A stretch of 64,000 nt of DNA from Azospirillum sp. TSH58 (GCF_003119115.1 NZ_CP022364.1:1202501-1266500), one strand, 5' to 3'; positions 43,927 to 54,647 are shown, counted from the first letter of the stretch. A program made the numbers and translations. The notes: generated by a model not told the origin, from the letters alone.

Positions 43927-44874
43927 ATGTCGGTGGTCATCAACGTGGCGCTCCCGGTCTTCGCCATCATCCTGGCGGGCGTCCTCTCCGGTAAGGCGAA
44001 GCTGCTCGGTCCCGCCTCGTCGGAGGCGCTGAACAAGTTCGTCTATTGGATGGCCCTGCCGCCGGTGCTGTTCCTCGGCACCGCGAAGCGCTCGGTGGCG
44101 GAGATCTTCAACGGCCCCTTCATCGGCGCCTTCCTCGGCTCGATGCTGGCGGTCTACGCGCTGGGCGCGCTGCTCGGCTGGCTGATCCACCGGGAGCGGA
44201 CGCAGATCCAGTGCATGCAGGGGCTGAACGCCTGCTTTTCCAACACCGGCTACATGGGCATCCCGCTGTTCCTGGCGGCCTTCGGCCCGGACCGTCTGGC
44301 CCCGGCCATCCTCGCCACCGTCATCATGAGCGCGATCATGGTCGGCATCGCGGTGATCTGGCTGGAATTCGCCAACAGCCAGGGCGGCGGGATCGGCAAG
44401 GCGCTGCGCGACGTCGGCCGGGCGCTGGTCAAGAACCCGCTGATCATCTCCACGGCCCTCGGGCTCGCCTGGTCGGTCTTCCTGTCCGGCATGCCGGTGC
44501 CGCGCCCGATCGCCATCTACTGCGATCTGATGGGCGCCTCCGCCGGTCCCTGCGCCCTGTTCGCCATCGGCCTGTTCCTGGCGACCCAGAGCCTGAAGGC
44601 CAACCTGCTGGAGGTCGGCTGGATCAGCGCCCTGAAACTGGTAGTGCAGCCGGCGCTGGCCTGGCTCCTCATCCAGACCCTGTTCCCGCTGGACCCCTTC
44701 TGGGCCGGGTCGGCCATCATCCTCGCCGGCCTGCCCACCGGCGCCCTGACCTTCGTGGTGGCCAGCCAGTACCGCATCTATGTGGAGCGCACCTCCGCCG
44801 CGATCCTGATGTCCACCATCGCCAGCGTGGTCACCCTGTCCTTCCTGCTGGCCACCTACGCGCCGTCTCTCTGA
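43927..44874 (+). CDS. AEC family (auxin efflux carrier-like) transporter
   Basis: A 315-residue membrane protein with about ten helices. NACFSNTGYMGIPLFLAAFG is the family's central motif, and a related half (IILAGLPTGALTFVVASQY) recurs near the C-terminus. Bacterial AEC members export or import small organic anions such as malate; the substrate here is unknown. A hairpin with a T-rich tail follows the gene. Confidence 0.9.
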   Translation: MSVVINVALPVFAIILAGVLSGKAKLLGPASSEALNKFVYWMALPPVLFLGTAKRSVAEIFNGPFIGAFLGSMLAVYALGALLGWLIHRERTQIQCMQGLNACFSNTGYMGIPLFLAAFGPDRLAPAILATVIMSAIMVGIAVIWLEFANSQGGGIGKALRDVGRALVKNPLIISTALGLAWSVFLSGMPVPRPIAIYCDLMGASAGPCALFAIGLFLATQSLKANLLEVGWISALKLVVQPALAWLLIQTLFPLDPFWAGSAIILAGLPTGALTFVVASQYRIYVERTSAAILMSTIASVVTLSFLLATYAPSL

Positions 44875-44936
44875 CCCTTGGCCGGCGGCCTTCCGGCCGT
44901 TCATCTTTATTAAAAGAAAGAGTCCACCCGGGAAAG

Positions 44937-44985
44937 CGCAAGGCGGACCGCCCTTCGCCGCCCTTGCGTCTTTCTTAATATTTGT
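44937..44985 (+). terminator. terminator after AEC transporter
   Basis: CGCAAGGCGG (44937-44946) pairs with CCGCCCTTGCG (44958-44968) with one bulge, followed by TCTTTCTTAATATTTGTTGTT. Confidence 0.7.
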
Positions 44986-45111
44986 TGTTCCATCATTTGA
45001 TCCCGGTAAGTCCAACGCCCGGCGCATGGGCGTCTGGTCTGCCAAATCCTTTCGTTCAGACTCAATACAATCGATCGCCATGATTTCGCTTCCGGGGAAG
45101 AGACACGTGCC

Positions 45112-46803
45112 ATGTCCATGCTGAGTTCCATGACCATCCGGACCAAGGTGGTCGCCGCCACCGTCTGTGTCCTGCTGATGTCGGTCGCCTTGGGACTGTT
45201 CGCCGTTGACCGGCTGAGCACCGTCAACCACGCCGCTGAGGAAATTCGCTCCAACTGGCTGCCCAGCGTCACCGCCATCGGGGAGATCGACGGTGCGGCG
45301 AACGACTACCGCATCCTGGAGGCCTCCCACATCCTCGCCCTTTACCCCGCGGAAATGGCCGAGGTGGAAAAGGAGATGACCACGGTTCTGAACCGCTTGG
45401 CGGAGGCCAGGCGGAAGTATGAGCCGCTGCTCGCCTCCGGCTGGGAAACCCAGACCTTCAAGCGCTGGGAGGCTGTCTGGGACAGCTATCTGAAAATCAG
45501 CCAGGGCAAGCTGCTTCCCCCTTCCCGGGCCAACGAGAACGAGAAGGCCACGGGTATCTATCGGGAGGAATCACGCAGGGCGTTCGATGAGTGCTCCGCG
45601 CTCATCAACGAGCTGACCGCCTCCAACGTCCAGAATGCGGCGAAGGCGGCGGACTCGGGGCGGGCCACCTATGTCGGGGCGCAGCGCTGGATTCTGGGGG
45701 CCATCGCCTTCGTGGCGGTCCTCTGCCTGTTCGCCGGCATCGCCATGACGAAGTCGGTCGCCCGGCCCATCGTCGCCCTGACCTCCATCATGGACCGTCT
45801 GGCCAAGCGCGACCTCGGCGTCGCGGTGGAGGGCGGCGCCCGCCAGGACGAGATCGGCGCCATGGCCCGCGCGGTGCAGGTCTTCAAGGACGGGCTGATC
45901 GAGGCGGAGCGCCTGACCGCCGCCCAGGCCGCCGAGGAGGAGAACAAGCGCCGCCGCACCGAACGGATCGATTCGCTGATCCGCAACTTCGACAGCGCGG
46001 TGCACAGCGTCCTGCAGACCGTGGGCGCCGCGGCGTCGCAGCTCGACACCACCGCCCGCAGCATGACCGACATCGCCGAGCACACCCGGGCCGAGGCCGG
46101 CAGCGCGGCGGCGGCGGCCGAGCTGACCTCCGCCAACGTGCAGACCGTCGCCGCCGCGTCGGAGGAGATGGCCGCCTCCATCACCGAGATCTCCCAGCAG
46201 GTCTCGCAGTCGGCCGGCATCGCCGGCAAGGCGGTGGACGAGGCCGACCGCACCAACGCCACCGTGCAGGGGCTGTCGGAAGCGGCCCAGCGCATCGGCG
46301 ACGTGGTGGACCTGATCCAGAACATCGCCGCCCAGACCAACCTGCTGGCGCTGAACGCCACCATCGAGGCGGCCCGCGCCGGCGAGGCCGGCAAGGGCTT
46401 CGCCGTCGTGGCGAGCGAGGTCAAGAGCCTCGCCAACCAGACCTCCAAGGCGACCGAGGAGATCGCCCAGCAGATCGGCGCCATCCAGGCGGCCACCGGC
46501 GGTGCGGTCGGCGCCATCCGCGGCATCGGGGCGACCATCTCCTCGATCAACGACATCTCCTCCTCCATCGCCGCCGCCATCGAGGAGCAGGGTGCGGCGA
46601 CCCAGGAGATCAGCCGCAACGTCCAGCAGGCGGCGCAGAGCACCCAGGAAGTGACCAGCAACATCGGCCGCGTGTCGCAGGCCGCGACCGAGACCGGCAG
46701 CGCCGCGACCCAGGTGATGTCGGCCTCCGGCGACCTGAACCAGGGGGCGATGCGCCTGAAGAGCGAGGTCGAGAACTTCCTCGTCGCCATCAAGGCGGCC
46801 TGA
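45112..46803 (+). CDS. methyl-accepting chemotaxis protein
   Basis: A 563-residue chemoreceptor. A membrane helix (about 12-31), a four-helix-bundle periplasmic sensor, a second helix (about 193-213) and a HAMP domain lead to the signalling hairpin with [20 protein letters not shown]. It controls CheA/CheW and therefore flagellar rotation; the ligand is unknown. The last residues (FLVAIKAA) carry no CheR/CheB tether pentapeptide. A paralogue with a very similar signalling domain lies at 49215. Confidence 0.93.
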   Translation: MSMLSSMTIRTKVVAATVCVLLMSVALGLFAVDRLSTVNHAAEEIRSNWLPSVTAIGEIDGAANDYRILEASHILALYPAEMAEVEKEMTTVLNRLAEARRKYEPLLASGWETQTFKRWEAVWDSYLKISQGKLLPPSRANENEKATGIYREESRRAFDECSALINELTASNVQNAAKAADSGRATYVGAQRWILGAIAFVAVLCLFAGIAMTKSVARPIVALTSIMDRLAKRDLGVAVEGGARQDEIGAMARAVQVFKDGLIEAERLTAAQAAEEENKRRRTERIDSLIRNFDSAVHSVLQTVGAAASQLDTTARSMTDIAEHTRAEAGSAAAAAELTSANVQTVAAASEEMAASITEISQQVSQSAGIAGKAVDEADRTNATVQGLSEAAQRIGDVVDLIQNIAAQTNLLALNATIEAARAGEAGKGFAVVASEVKSLANQTSKATEEIAQQIGAIQAATGGAVGAIRGIGATISSINDISSSIAAAIEEQGAATQEISRNVQQAAQSTQEVTSNIGRVSQAATETGSAATQVMSASGDLNQGAMRLKSEVENFLVAIKAA

Positions 46804-46860
46804 GGCGGCGCGGCCTGGACATCATGCGACCGGGACCGCCCGCCGGCGGTCCCGCCGCTG

Positions 46861-46887
46861 TTGCCAAGCCGCCGCTGCCCGTATAAT
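46861..46887 (+). promoter_or_regulatory. candidate metA promoter
   Basis: A consensus -10 TATAAT (46882-46887) lies 15 bases after TTGCCA (46861-46866). The spacer is short, but a perfect TATAAT is rare in such GC-rich DNA. The predicted start is about 46894. Confidence 0.55.
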
Positions 46888-46905
46888 GTGCACCGCGCAT
46901 CAAGA

Positions 46906-46980
46906 GTTGAGCGGACGCTCAACGCCAACCTGCTTTCCCGAGCAAGGTGGCGTCCCGAAGGGGGATGTGGCCGGACCGGC
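46906..46980 (+). promoter_or_regulatory. structured metA leader: successive hairpins
   Basis: A perfect GTTGAGCG-GA-CGCTCAAC dyad (46906-46923), a second stem ACGCCA...TGGCGT enclosing CC/GG and TGCT/AGCA (46922-46953), and a CCGG stem near 46971-46979. The first two stems share two bases. The conserved SAM-II (metA motif) core is not seen. Confidence 0.45.
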
Positions 46981-47045
46981 AAACAAACGGGGTTCGCCAT
47001 GACGTCTGTTCCGACCGATGCACCGACAGCGGAGCCGGACGAGTC

Positions 47046-47969
47046 ATGCCCATCAAGATACCCAACGATCTTCCCGCCTTCACCGCCCTGCAGGCCGAGG
47101 GCGTCATGGTCATGCAGGAGGCCGACGCCATCCGGCAGGACATCCGGCCCCTGCGCTTCGGCCTGCTCAACCTGATGCCCGACAAGATCCGGACCGAGAC
47201 GCAGATCGCGCGCCTTCTCGGCAGCACGCCGCTTCAGGTCGAGCTGTCGCTGATCCGGATCACCAACCATGTGCCGCGCAACACCGCGGCGGACCACATG
47301 AGCGCCTTCTACCGGTCGTGGGAGGACGTGCGCCGCGAGACCTTCGACGGCTTCATCATCACCGGCGCGCCGGTCGAGACGATGCCCTTCGAGGAGGTGT
47401 CCTACTGGGACGAGCTGTGTTCGGTCTTCGACTGGACGCAGAGCCACGTCCATTCCTGCCTGAACATCTGCTGGGCGGCGCAGGCCGCCGTTCATCATTT
47501 CCACGGCGTGCCGAAGCATCTTCTGCCGCGCAAGGCGTCCGGCGTGTACCGGCACCGCAACCGCGCCCCCGCATCGCCCTATCTGTGCGGCCTGTCCGAC
47601 GGCGTGCCCATCCCGGTCTCGCGCTGGACCGAGGTGCGGGAGGAGGACATTCCCCCCGAAAGCGGCCTGCGGGTGCTCCTGGACTCCCCGGAAACCGGCC
47701 CCTGCCTGCTGGAGGACGCCGCCCACCGGTCGCTGCACATGTTCAACCACATCGAATACGACACCGACACGCTGCGCAACGAGTATGTCCGGGACGTCGC
47801 CAAGGACGCGGCCACGCCGGTTCCCCAGGGCTATTTCCCCGATGACGACCCCAGCCTCCCGCCCGAGAACCGGTGGCGGAGCCACGCCCATCTGCTGTTC
47901 GCGAACTGGATCAACCGGATCTACCAGACGACGCCCTTCGATCTCGCCCGCATCGGAACGGCGGGATAG
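47046..47969 (+). CDS. metA: homoserine O-acetyltransferase (MetA type)
   Basis: A 307-residue enzyme of the MetA family that activates homoserine for methionine synthesis. The nucleophile is Cys142 in NICWAAQAA; the His/Glu pair is in [11 protein letters not shown]. Residue 111, in [14 protein letters not shown], is Glu. In characterised MetA enzymes Glu111 selects acetyl-CoA and Gly111 selects succinyl-CoA, so an acetyltransferase (MetAA) is predicted. ATG 47046 gives the usual length; an in-frame upstream extension to 46947 runs through the leader structure and is unlikely to be translated. Confidence 0.92.
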   Translation: MPIKIPNDLPAFTALQAEGVMVMQEADAIRQDIRPLRFGLLNLMPDKIRTETQIARLLGSTPLQVELSLIRITNHVPRNTAADHMSAFYRSWEDVRRETFDGFIITGAPVETMPFEEVSYWDELCSVFDWTQSHVHSCLNICWAAQAAVHHFHGVPKHLLPRKASGVYRHRNRAPASPYLCGLSDGVPIPVSRWTEVREEDIPPESGLRVLLDSPETGPCLLEDAAHRSLHMFNHIEYDTDTLRNEYVRDVAKDAATPVPQGYFPDDDPSLPPENRWRSHAHLLFANWINRIYQTTPFDLARIGTAG

Positions 47970-47976
47970 GCCGCCA

Positions 47977-48528
47977 TCAGGGCAGCCGATCCGCCCCGTC
48001 ACCCTCCCCCGCCGGCCGCACCGCGTCGTCCATCTGCAAGGCGAGCCAGAGCAGATGCGCCGCGGCGGCCGGGCTGACGCGCGGCGGGCGGGAACCACCC
48101 CCGTCACCGTCCTCCCCCTCCATCGCCAAACCGTACAGGGCCGCCACGAGATTGCCCTTGGCGCGGGGCGACAGGCGCCGGCCCCGGTCGGCCAGCCCCT
48201 GCTCGACAAGGGCGATCGCCTCGCTCAGCAGCGCGAGGTCGAGCACCGGCCGGGGAACGCCGGATTCCCGCGGCGCGGGCGGAAGCGCGCCGTCGCCGGA
48301 CTCCGGTCGGCCGCCCGCTGCCCGCATGCTGCCCCGTCCGGTCAGCAGCCAATTCATGTCGATGCCAAGGGCGGCAAGCTCCGCCAGGGTCTCCCCCTTC
48401 GGAAGCTTGCCGTTCAACTCGTACGACTGCCAGGTGTTCTCCCCGAGATGGAACCGGCGAGACATGGTTTTTTGTGTCTCACCGAGAAATTCGCGCACGG
48501 CCTTGAGCCGATCCCCAAGCTGAGCCAT
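47977..48528 (-). CDS. XRE-family/CI-like transcriptional regulator
   Basis: A 183-residue regulator. Residues 3-65 form a helix-turn-helix of the phage CI/Bro type (GETQKTMSRRFHLGENTWQS, ending GIDMNWLLTGRG). A linker and a short helical C-terminal part follow, with no S24 peptidase. ATG 48528 has a GGGAGAGG ribosome site. It is divergent from the second chemoreceptor and convergent with metA. It may bind the palindrome at 48643. Confidence 0.85.
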   Translation of the reverse strand: MAQLGDRLKAVREFLGETQKTMSRRFHLGENTWQSYELNGKLPKGETLAELAALGIDMNWLLTGRGSMRAAGGRPESGDGALPPAPRESGVPRPVLDLALLSEAIALVEQGLADRGRRLSPRAKGNLVAALYGLAMEGEDGDGGGSRPPRVSPAAAAHLLWLALQMDDAVRPAGEGDGADRLP

Positions 48529-49214
48529 GCCGGCCTCTCCCGACCGTGGGGAAATATCCGTTGTCCCAAGGGTGAATTTGCTTTCCACGGCACCCCACGC
48601 GCGACGAGGCCAATCGTCGGTTGCACGCTTTCTCATGTTGCGACGATACGTATTATCGTGTAAGAAACGCTGGGATACGCGGTGCGCAGCACTTTTACAC
48701 ATGGATAAGACATGGGCATCCTCGGTGTGCGCTCCATTCATTCCGCCTTCGGTCCGGGCTCCGCGGGGCCACCCGACTCCTGCCCATGACGCCAGAAACC
48801 ATGCGCGTCCATGGGCCGCGCTGGTTCTGCGTCGATAGAATAGCGAAGTCTCCTTCACCGCCTGCGGGAGCAGGGCGGCCGTGATGACTGTGCGACGCCA
48901 GTTTCTTCCCGATCAACGTCTTCGGAGGCGTCCCGCGAACCTCTCCGCATGGTCACTCCTTGGCCGGCGATCAATCATTCAACTTATCGCAGAACATGTG
49001 GGGTTTTGCATTGCCCATCCGCGCGCCCGTGCAGCCGGGCGTGCGGAACCGTTTGAGACATCCCGTCACCGACACACAACGAACGATTTCGACGCAACGC
49101 ACTCATCACGAAATTTTAAAAACCAACCAAAAACAACAAAAATGGCGAACGCCTCTTTGGTGAAAACGCGAGGAAACCGACCACAAAACACCGCCGAAAA
49201 GAGAAAAAAACACC
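48529..49214. promoter_or_regulatory. 686-base divergent noncoding region
   Basis: No gene is supported on either strand. It contains an ACGATA-N5-TATCGT dyad (48643-48659) and a notably A-rich leader (49100-49214) before the second chemoreceptor gene. The overall composition is less GC-rich than the flanks. Confidence 0.6.
48643..48659. promoter_or_regulatory. ACGATA-N5-TATCGT dyad, candidate operator
   Basis: A perfect 6-base inverted repeat with spacer CGTAT, 115 bases upstream of the XRE regulator start. It could be that regulator's own binding site. Confidence 0.45.
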
Positions 49215-50894
49215 ATGAACGACATCAGCGTCAGAACAAAAACCTTCACCGTCTTTGCGTTTCTATCCCTGCTTTTTGCTGGAATCAGCGTTCTCGGAAT
49301 CAATCGGCTGTCGGTGGTCAACGACAGCTCGACGGAGATCGCCACCTTCTGGATGCCGCGGGTCGTGCAGGTCAACACGATGAACGACACCGTGTCGAGC
49401 TTCCGCATCCTGCAGAGCACGCACATCCTCGCCACCAGCGAGCCGGACATGGCCGCGGCGGAGAAGAAGATGGACGATCTGGAATCCGGCATCACCACCG
49501 CCCGCCGGGTCTATGAGGCGACGCTGAGCAGCGTCGAAGGGCGCGCTCTGTTCACCCGGTTCGAACAGCAGTGGGGGCAGTATCTCACTCTTCACCGCCA
49601 GATCGTCGCCCTGTCGCGCCGCAACGAGAACACCGCCGCCACCGCCCTGTTCCGCGACGCGGCGGACAAGGGCTTCCAGGAGGTCGGGCAGGCGCTCGAC
49701 GCCATGATCGACCACAACAACCGGGGGGCCGCCAAGGCGAACGACGACGCCGACGCCGTCTACGCCCAGTCCAGCTCGACGCTGATCGTCGCGCTGGTCA
49801 TCGGCATCGCCGTCTGCCTGGGCGGCGCGCTGATGATGATCCGCGGCGTCTCCTCGCCGATCGGCGCGATGACCGAGGCGATGCGCCGGCTGGCCGGCGG
49901 CGACAAGACGACGGCGATCCCCTTCGCCAACCGGGGCGACGAGATCGGCGCCATGGCCACGGCGGTCCAGGTGTTCAAGGACGGGCTGATCGAGGCCGAC
50001 CGGCTGGCCGCCGAACAGGCCGCCGAGCAGGCCGCCAAGCTGCGGCGGACCGAGGCGGTCGAGCGGCTGATCGCCTCCTTCGAGGAGCAGGTCGCCGACG
50101 CGCTGCGCAACGTCGCCGCCGCCGCGACCGAGCTGGACACCACCGCCCAGAGCATGGCGGTCACCGCCCGCCAGACCAACGACCAGGCGGCCAACGCCGC
50201 CGCCGCCGCGGAGCAGACCAGCGCCAACGTGCAGACGGTCGCCAGCGCCGCGGAGGAGATGTCCAGCTCCATCGGGGAGATCGGCTCGCAGGTCACCCGC
50301 TCCACCGGCATCGCCGGCCAGGCGGTGCAGGAGGCCGGGCGCACCACCGACTCCGTGCGCGGGCTGGCCGACGCCGCGCACCGCATCGGCGCCGTGGTCC
50401 AGCTCATCACCAACATCGCCGGCCAGACGAACCTGCTGGCGCTGAACGCCACCATCGAGGCCGCCCGCGCCGGCGAGGCCGGCAAGGGCTTCGCCGTGGT
50501 GGCGTCGGAGGTGAAGCAGCTCGCCAACCAGACCGCCCGCGCGACGGACGAGATCGCCGCCCAGATCACCGCGATCCAGGAGGCCACCGCCGGCTCGGTC
50601 GGTGCCATCGAGGGGATCGGCCGCACCATCGCGGCGATCAACGAGATCTCCACCTCCATCGCCGCCGCGATCGAGGAGCAGGCCGCCGCGACCAACGAGA
50701 TCTCCCGCAACGTCCAGCAGGCCGCGATCGGCACGCGCGAGGTCTCCAGCAACATCGCCCAGGTGACCGAGGCCGCCGGCACCACCGGGGCCGCCGCCCA
50801 CCAGGTGCTGGGCGCCGCCGGCGGTCTGGCGTCGCAGGCGGAGAATCTGCGCCGCGACGTGGAGAGCTTCCTGGCGGCGATCCGCGCCGCCTGA
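49215..50894 (+). CDS. methyl-accepting chemotaxis protein
   Basis: A 559-residue chemoreceptor built like the one at 45112: N-terminal helix ([16 protein letters not shown]), helical periplasmic sensor, second helix near 190-213, HAMP, and signalling hairpin [20 protein letters not shown]. Signalling domains of the two are nearly superimposable while the sensors differ, so they probably arose by duplication and sense different signals. No C-terminal tether pentapeptide. Confidence 0.93.
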   Translation: MNDISVRTKTFTVFAFLSLLFAGISVLGINRLSVVNDSSTEIATFWMPRVVQVNTMNDTVSSFRILQSTHILATSEPDMAAAEKKMDDLESGITTARRVYEATLSSVEGRALFTRFEQQWGQYLTLHRQIVALSRRNENTAATALFRDAADKGFQEVGQALDAMIDHNNRGAAKANDDADAVYAQSSSTLIVALVIGIAVCLGGALMMIRGVSSPIGAMTEAMRRLAGGDKTTAIPFANRGDEIGAMATAVQVFKDGLIEADRLAAEQAAEQAAKLRRTEAVERLIASFEEQVADALRNVAAAATELDTTAQSMAVTARQTNDQAANAAAAAEQTSANVQTVASAAEEMSSSIGEIGSQVTRSTGIAGQAVQEAGRTTDSVRGLADAAHRIGAVVQLITNIAGQTNLLALNATIEAARAGEAGKGFAVVASEVKQLANQTARATDEIAAQITAIQEATAGSVGAIEGIGRTIAAINEISTSIAAAIEEQAAATNEISRNVQQAAIGTREVSSNIAQVTEAAGTTGAAAHQVLGAAGGLASQAENLRRDVESFLAAIRAA

Positions 50895-50908
50895 GGCGCT
50901 GTCCGCCT

Positions 50909-50935
50909 CCTGCGGGGTCTCACCAGCCCCGCAGG
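50909..50935. terminator. hairpin between convergent chemoreceptor and helicase genes
   Basis: CCTGCGGGG / CCCCGCAGG, 9-bp stem with a 9-base loop. There is no T tract, so its terminator role is uncertain. Confidence 0.4.
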
Positions 50936-53687
50936 AACTCCGCCGTCGCCTCCACTGCCTCCTTGATGCCGACGCGGCGGACCTCCACCCCCTCGGGGAA
51001 GGCGCCGAACAGGCGGCTCGGCATCATCGGGTCGAGCAGGACGAACACCCCGGTGTCGTCGGCCCGCCGCACCAGCCGGCCGAAGGCCTGCTTCAACCGC
51101 AACCGCGCGATCATGTCCTCGTAGCGCCGCCGCCCGAAGGCGTCGCGCCGGGCGCGGTGCAGGATGTCCGGACGCGGCCAGGGCACCCGGTCGAACACGA
51201 TCAGCCGCAGCGAGCGGCCCGGCACGTCCACCCCGTCGCGCACCGCGTCGGTGCCGAGCAGGCAGGCGTGCTCCTCCCCCGGAAGATGTCGATCAGGGTC
51301 GCCACGTCCAGCGGGTCGACATGCTGGGCGTAGAGCGGGACGCCGGTGGCGTCCAGCGGCTCCACGATGCGGTCGTAGACGGCGCGCAGCCGGCTGATCG
51401 CGGTGAACAGCCCCAGGCCCCCACCCCCCGCCGCCTGGAACAGCGTGCGGTAGGCCGACGCCACCTGCCCCAGATCGTCCTTGCGCACGTCGGTGACCAC
51501 CATCACCCGCGTGCGGTTGGGATAGTCGAAGGGCGAGGGCACCTGGGCGCGCAGCGCCGGCTTCGGCAGGTGGCTGGCGCCGCAGCGGTCCTCCGCCGCC
51601 TGCCAGTCCATGGCGGTGTCGCCGGTGCCGTCGGTCAGCGTGGCGGAGGTCACCACCATGCCATGCGCCGGCCCGGCCAGCGCCTCCGCGAAGGGAACCG
51701 TCGGGTCGATCCAGTGGCGGTAGAGCCCGACGTCGACGTCGCGCCCGTCGATCCGCTCCACCGCGAACCAGTCCACGAACTGCGCCGGCGTCTCCACCGG
51801 CAGCGTCTTCAGCATGGCCCGCCACGCCTCGACCGTCAGCACGCCGCGCCGGGTCAGGCTGCGCGCCATGGCGTCGATGCGCCGCCGCTGGTCGCTGTCC
51901 AGCTCCGCCGTCTCGTCCTCCAGCCGTGCCGCCAGCCGCTTGGCCAGCCCGGCCAGCGGTTCCGACAGCCGGACCAGCGCCGCCTCCAGCGCCACCGCCG
52001 CATCCAGCAGCCCGTCCACCGGGTAGGCCTTGTCGGCCTCCAGGCTGTAGGGGCCGCCTTGCCCCGCCGTTCGCGAATAGACCTGACGGCGCGCGGCGAG
52101 CAGGAAGGCTTCGGTCGGCCCCTGCGGGTTGTCGGCGGACAGCCGCGCCGCCCAGCCCTCCGCCGGCAGGACGCGGGCGCCCAGCATCACCGCGTCCATC
52201 AGCTCCTGCGCCTTCTCGTCGCTGGCCACCAGATCCTCGATGCGGCGCTTCAGCCCGCGGGCGCGGCTGCGCCCCGTCTCCTCGGCGCCCAGCAGCCAGC
52301 GCCGCAGCTCCTGCGTCTCGCGCCCGGTCAGATGCCCGGCGAAGGCGCTGTCCGCCGCGTCGAAGACGTGGTGCCCCTCGTCGAAGACGTAGCGGGTGGG
52401 CAGCGTCGGCTCCTCGCCGCCGCCCAGGGCGGCCTGCACCATGACCAGCGCGTGGTTGGCGATGACCACGTCGGCCTTGCGGGCGCGGCGCACGCTCTTC
52501 TCGATGTAGCAGCGGGCGTAGTGGTCGCAGGCGGAATAGATGCACTCGCCCCGCCGGTCGGCGAGGCCGAGCGTCCGCCCGCGCCCGGCGATGTCCACCA
52601 GCCAGCCGGGAAAATCGCCGCCGGTCAGGTCGCCGTCACGCGTCGCCGCGGCCCAGCGCGCCATCAGCCCGACACCGATGGCGTGGTGCGGCTGCATCGG
52701 CATGCCGCGGACGGCCTCCTCCAGATTCAGCAGGCACAGGTAGTTTTCCCGGCCCTTGCGCAGCACGACCTTGCGCGCCTTGGTCGCCGGCTCGGGGTAG
52801 AGGCGGTCCAGCTCCGCGTCGATCTGGTGCTGGAGGTTGCGGGTGTAGGTGGAGATCCACACCGTGCCGCCGTTCTTCTCCGCCCACACCGTGGCCGGCG
52901 CCAGATAGCCCAGCGTCTTGCCGACGCCCGTTCCGGCCTCCGCCAGAACGACGTTCGGCGTGTCGGGGGCGGGGCGCGGGGCGAAGGCGGCGGACACCGC
53001 GCTGGCGTAGTCGGCCTGCTGCGGGCGCGGCTCGGCCACCTTGCCGGGCACGCTGGCCGCCAGCATCACCGACAGGCGGCGGCGCGCCTCGTCCGGCTCC
53101 ACCGGGTGGTGGGCGGGCGGCGGTTCGGGCGGGCCGTCCTGCCACTCCTTGATGCGGGTCCAGACGCGCAGGCCGGCGCGGGCGGCGCCCTTCTCCGGCC
53201 CCTCCGGCTTGCCCAGGGCCGCCAGCACGGCGGGCGCCCACAGCCAGCCGGCGCGCCCCATCTCCCAGGCGAAGGCCACGGGGTCGGACGCCTCCTCCCG
53301 CCCCGGCGTGCCCAGCAACCCCAGCAGCTTGCGCACCGCCCGGTGCAGGGCCAGCGCGTCGTCCTCCAGCCCGTCGGGGATCGGCAGGTCCAGCGCCTCG
53401 GCCAGACCGCGCGGGGTCGGCACGCAGAAGCGGGCGGGCAGGACGAAGGCGAACAGCTCCAGCAGGTCGAAGGCGGCGAAGGGCTCCGTCCCCAGCCGCC
53501 GCGCCATCGCCCGCGCGTGGCAGACCAACGGCGGCTGGCGGCGCGCCCGCTTGGCCGCCGCGGCGGGCGGCACCTCCTCGACCTCGCCGTCGCCGGTCAG
53601 CAGGACCACGCGCCGCGCGCCGGCCACCAATGCCGGCGCGTCATCAAGGCTGAAGGACGGGAGGGAGGGCGCCGAGGTCAGATCCAT
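50920..53687 (-). pseudogene. DinG-family ATP-dependent helicase, interrupted by a one-base frameshift
   Basis: A superfamily 2 DNA helicase of the DinG/XPD type. Frame one (from ATG 53687) holds Walker A EAGTGVGKT (250-258), clustered cysteines CIYSACDHYARC for a [4Fe-4S] site, and DEGHH. It reads DIFRG near 51285 and then runs into unrelated residues, stopping at 51201. The correct continuation (LLGTDAVRDGVDVPG...RLKQAFGRLVRR, motifs V and VI) lies in the next frame and ends at 50920. One additional G in the G5 run (51276-51280) restores a 922-residue protein. It is either a sequencing error in a homopolymer or a real inactivating or phase-variable mutation. Confidence 0.88.
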
Positions 53688-53805
53688 GGCGCGCAGTATA
53701 AAGGCCCCCGCCGCCGCAATGCGAGCAAACCCGTGTTGACCGATCGGCCCGCCCCCTCGAAAGTGCTCCCCCGTCCTTGAGCGTCGCAGAGGAGAGGTCG
53801 AGCGC

Positions 53806-54492
53806 ATGCGGTTTCCGGTCCGGCGTCTGCTGAGACTCCTGATGGCTCTAGCCGTCGCCCTGGTGGCCTTCAGCGTCGGCTGGGCGGCGCTCTACCGCGT
53901 GGTGCCGGTGCCGGCCACGCCCCTGATGCTGATCCGCGCCGCCGGAGGGTCCGGGCTGGAGCACGACTGGGTGCCCAAGTCGCAAATTTCTCCCCACCTC
54001 GCCCGCGCGGTCATCGCGTCGGAGGACACGCTGTTCTGCGGCCATGGCGGCTTCGACTGGGCGGCCATCGAAGGCGCCTTCGAGGACAACGAGGAGGGCC
54101 GGCGCCTGCGCGGCGGCAGCACGATCAGCCAGCAGACCGCCAAGAACGCCTTCCTCTGGCCGGACCGGAGCTGGACCCGCAAGGGCGCGGAGGCGTGGTT
54201 CACCCTGCTGATCGAGACGCTGTGGCCCAAGAGCCGCATCCTGGAGGTCTATCTGAACATCGTGGAGTGGGATGACGGCGTCTACGGCGCCGAGGCCGCC
54301 GCCCGCCACCATTTCAAGAAGCCGGCGTCGGCCCTGACCCGCCGCGAGGCCGCCCTGCTGGCCGTCGTCCTGCCCAACCCCCGCAACTGGTCGCCGAACC
54401 CGCCCGGCGCCTATGTGGCGCGGCGGGCGGGCGTCATCGAGCGACGCATGGCGGTGGTGGAGCGGGACGGACTGGCCGACTGCGCGCGTTAG
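53806..54492 (+). CDS. mtgA: monofunctional peptidoglycan transglycosylase
   Basis: A 228-residue GT51 enzyme. One N-terminal membrane helix (residues 10-30), then the glycosyltransferase motifs IASEDTLFCGHGGFDW (catalytic Glu), RGGSTISQQTAKNAFLW, KSRILEVYLNIVEW and GAEAAARHHF. It polymerises lipid II into glycan strands and has no transpeptidase part. Length is typical. Confidence 0.93.
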   Translation: MRFPVRRLLRLLMALAVALVAFSVGWAALYRVVPVPATPLMLIRAAGGSGLEHDWVPKSQISPHLARAVIASEDTLFCGHGGFDWAAIEGAFEDNEEGRRLRGGSTISQQTAKNAFLWPDRSWTRKGAEAWFTLLIETLWPKSRILEVYLNIVEWDDGVYGAEAAARHHFKKPASALTRREAALLAVVLPNPRNWSPNPPGAYVARRAGVIERRMAVVERDGLADCAR

Positions 54493-54647
54493 GCCCCGAC
54501 CGCCATCGCTCAACCTGGGAACTTGCTGATCGACCATCAATACAGCCGGTGGTAAACTGTCCCGATTGCCCTTGCATGGGCTCGGGGTGGTCCGGCGCGC
54601 CGACACGCTCCGTCATTGGCAAATCTCGGCAATGGGAGGGCCGCCTG

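Noticed and set aside
46906..47045. SAM-II riboswitch upstream of metA
   Set aside because: The SAM-II conserved blocks (GGUGAUUUG and GCUAAAG) are not visible, so only an unnamed structured leader is reported.
46947..47045. N-terminal extension of MetA to 46947
   Set aside because: The extension would lie within the hairpin leader and is Arg/Asp-rich without homology; ATG 47046 gives the family's normal start MPIKIP and makes the key residues fall at 111 and 142.
48529..49214. Short ORFs (for example 48527-48838 and 48881-49516) in the divergent region
   Set aside because: No ribosome sites, motif-free composition, and partial overlap with the chemoreceptor in another frame.
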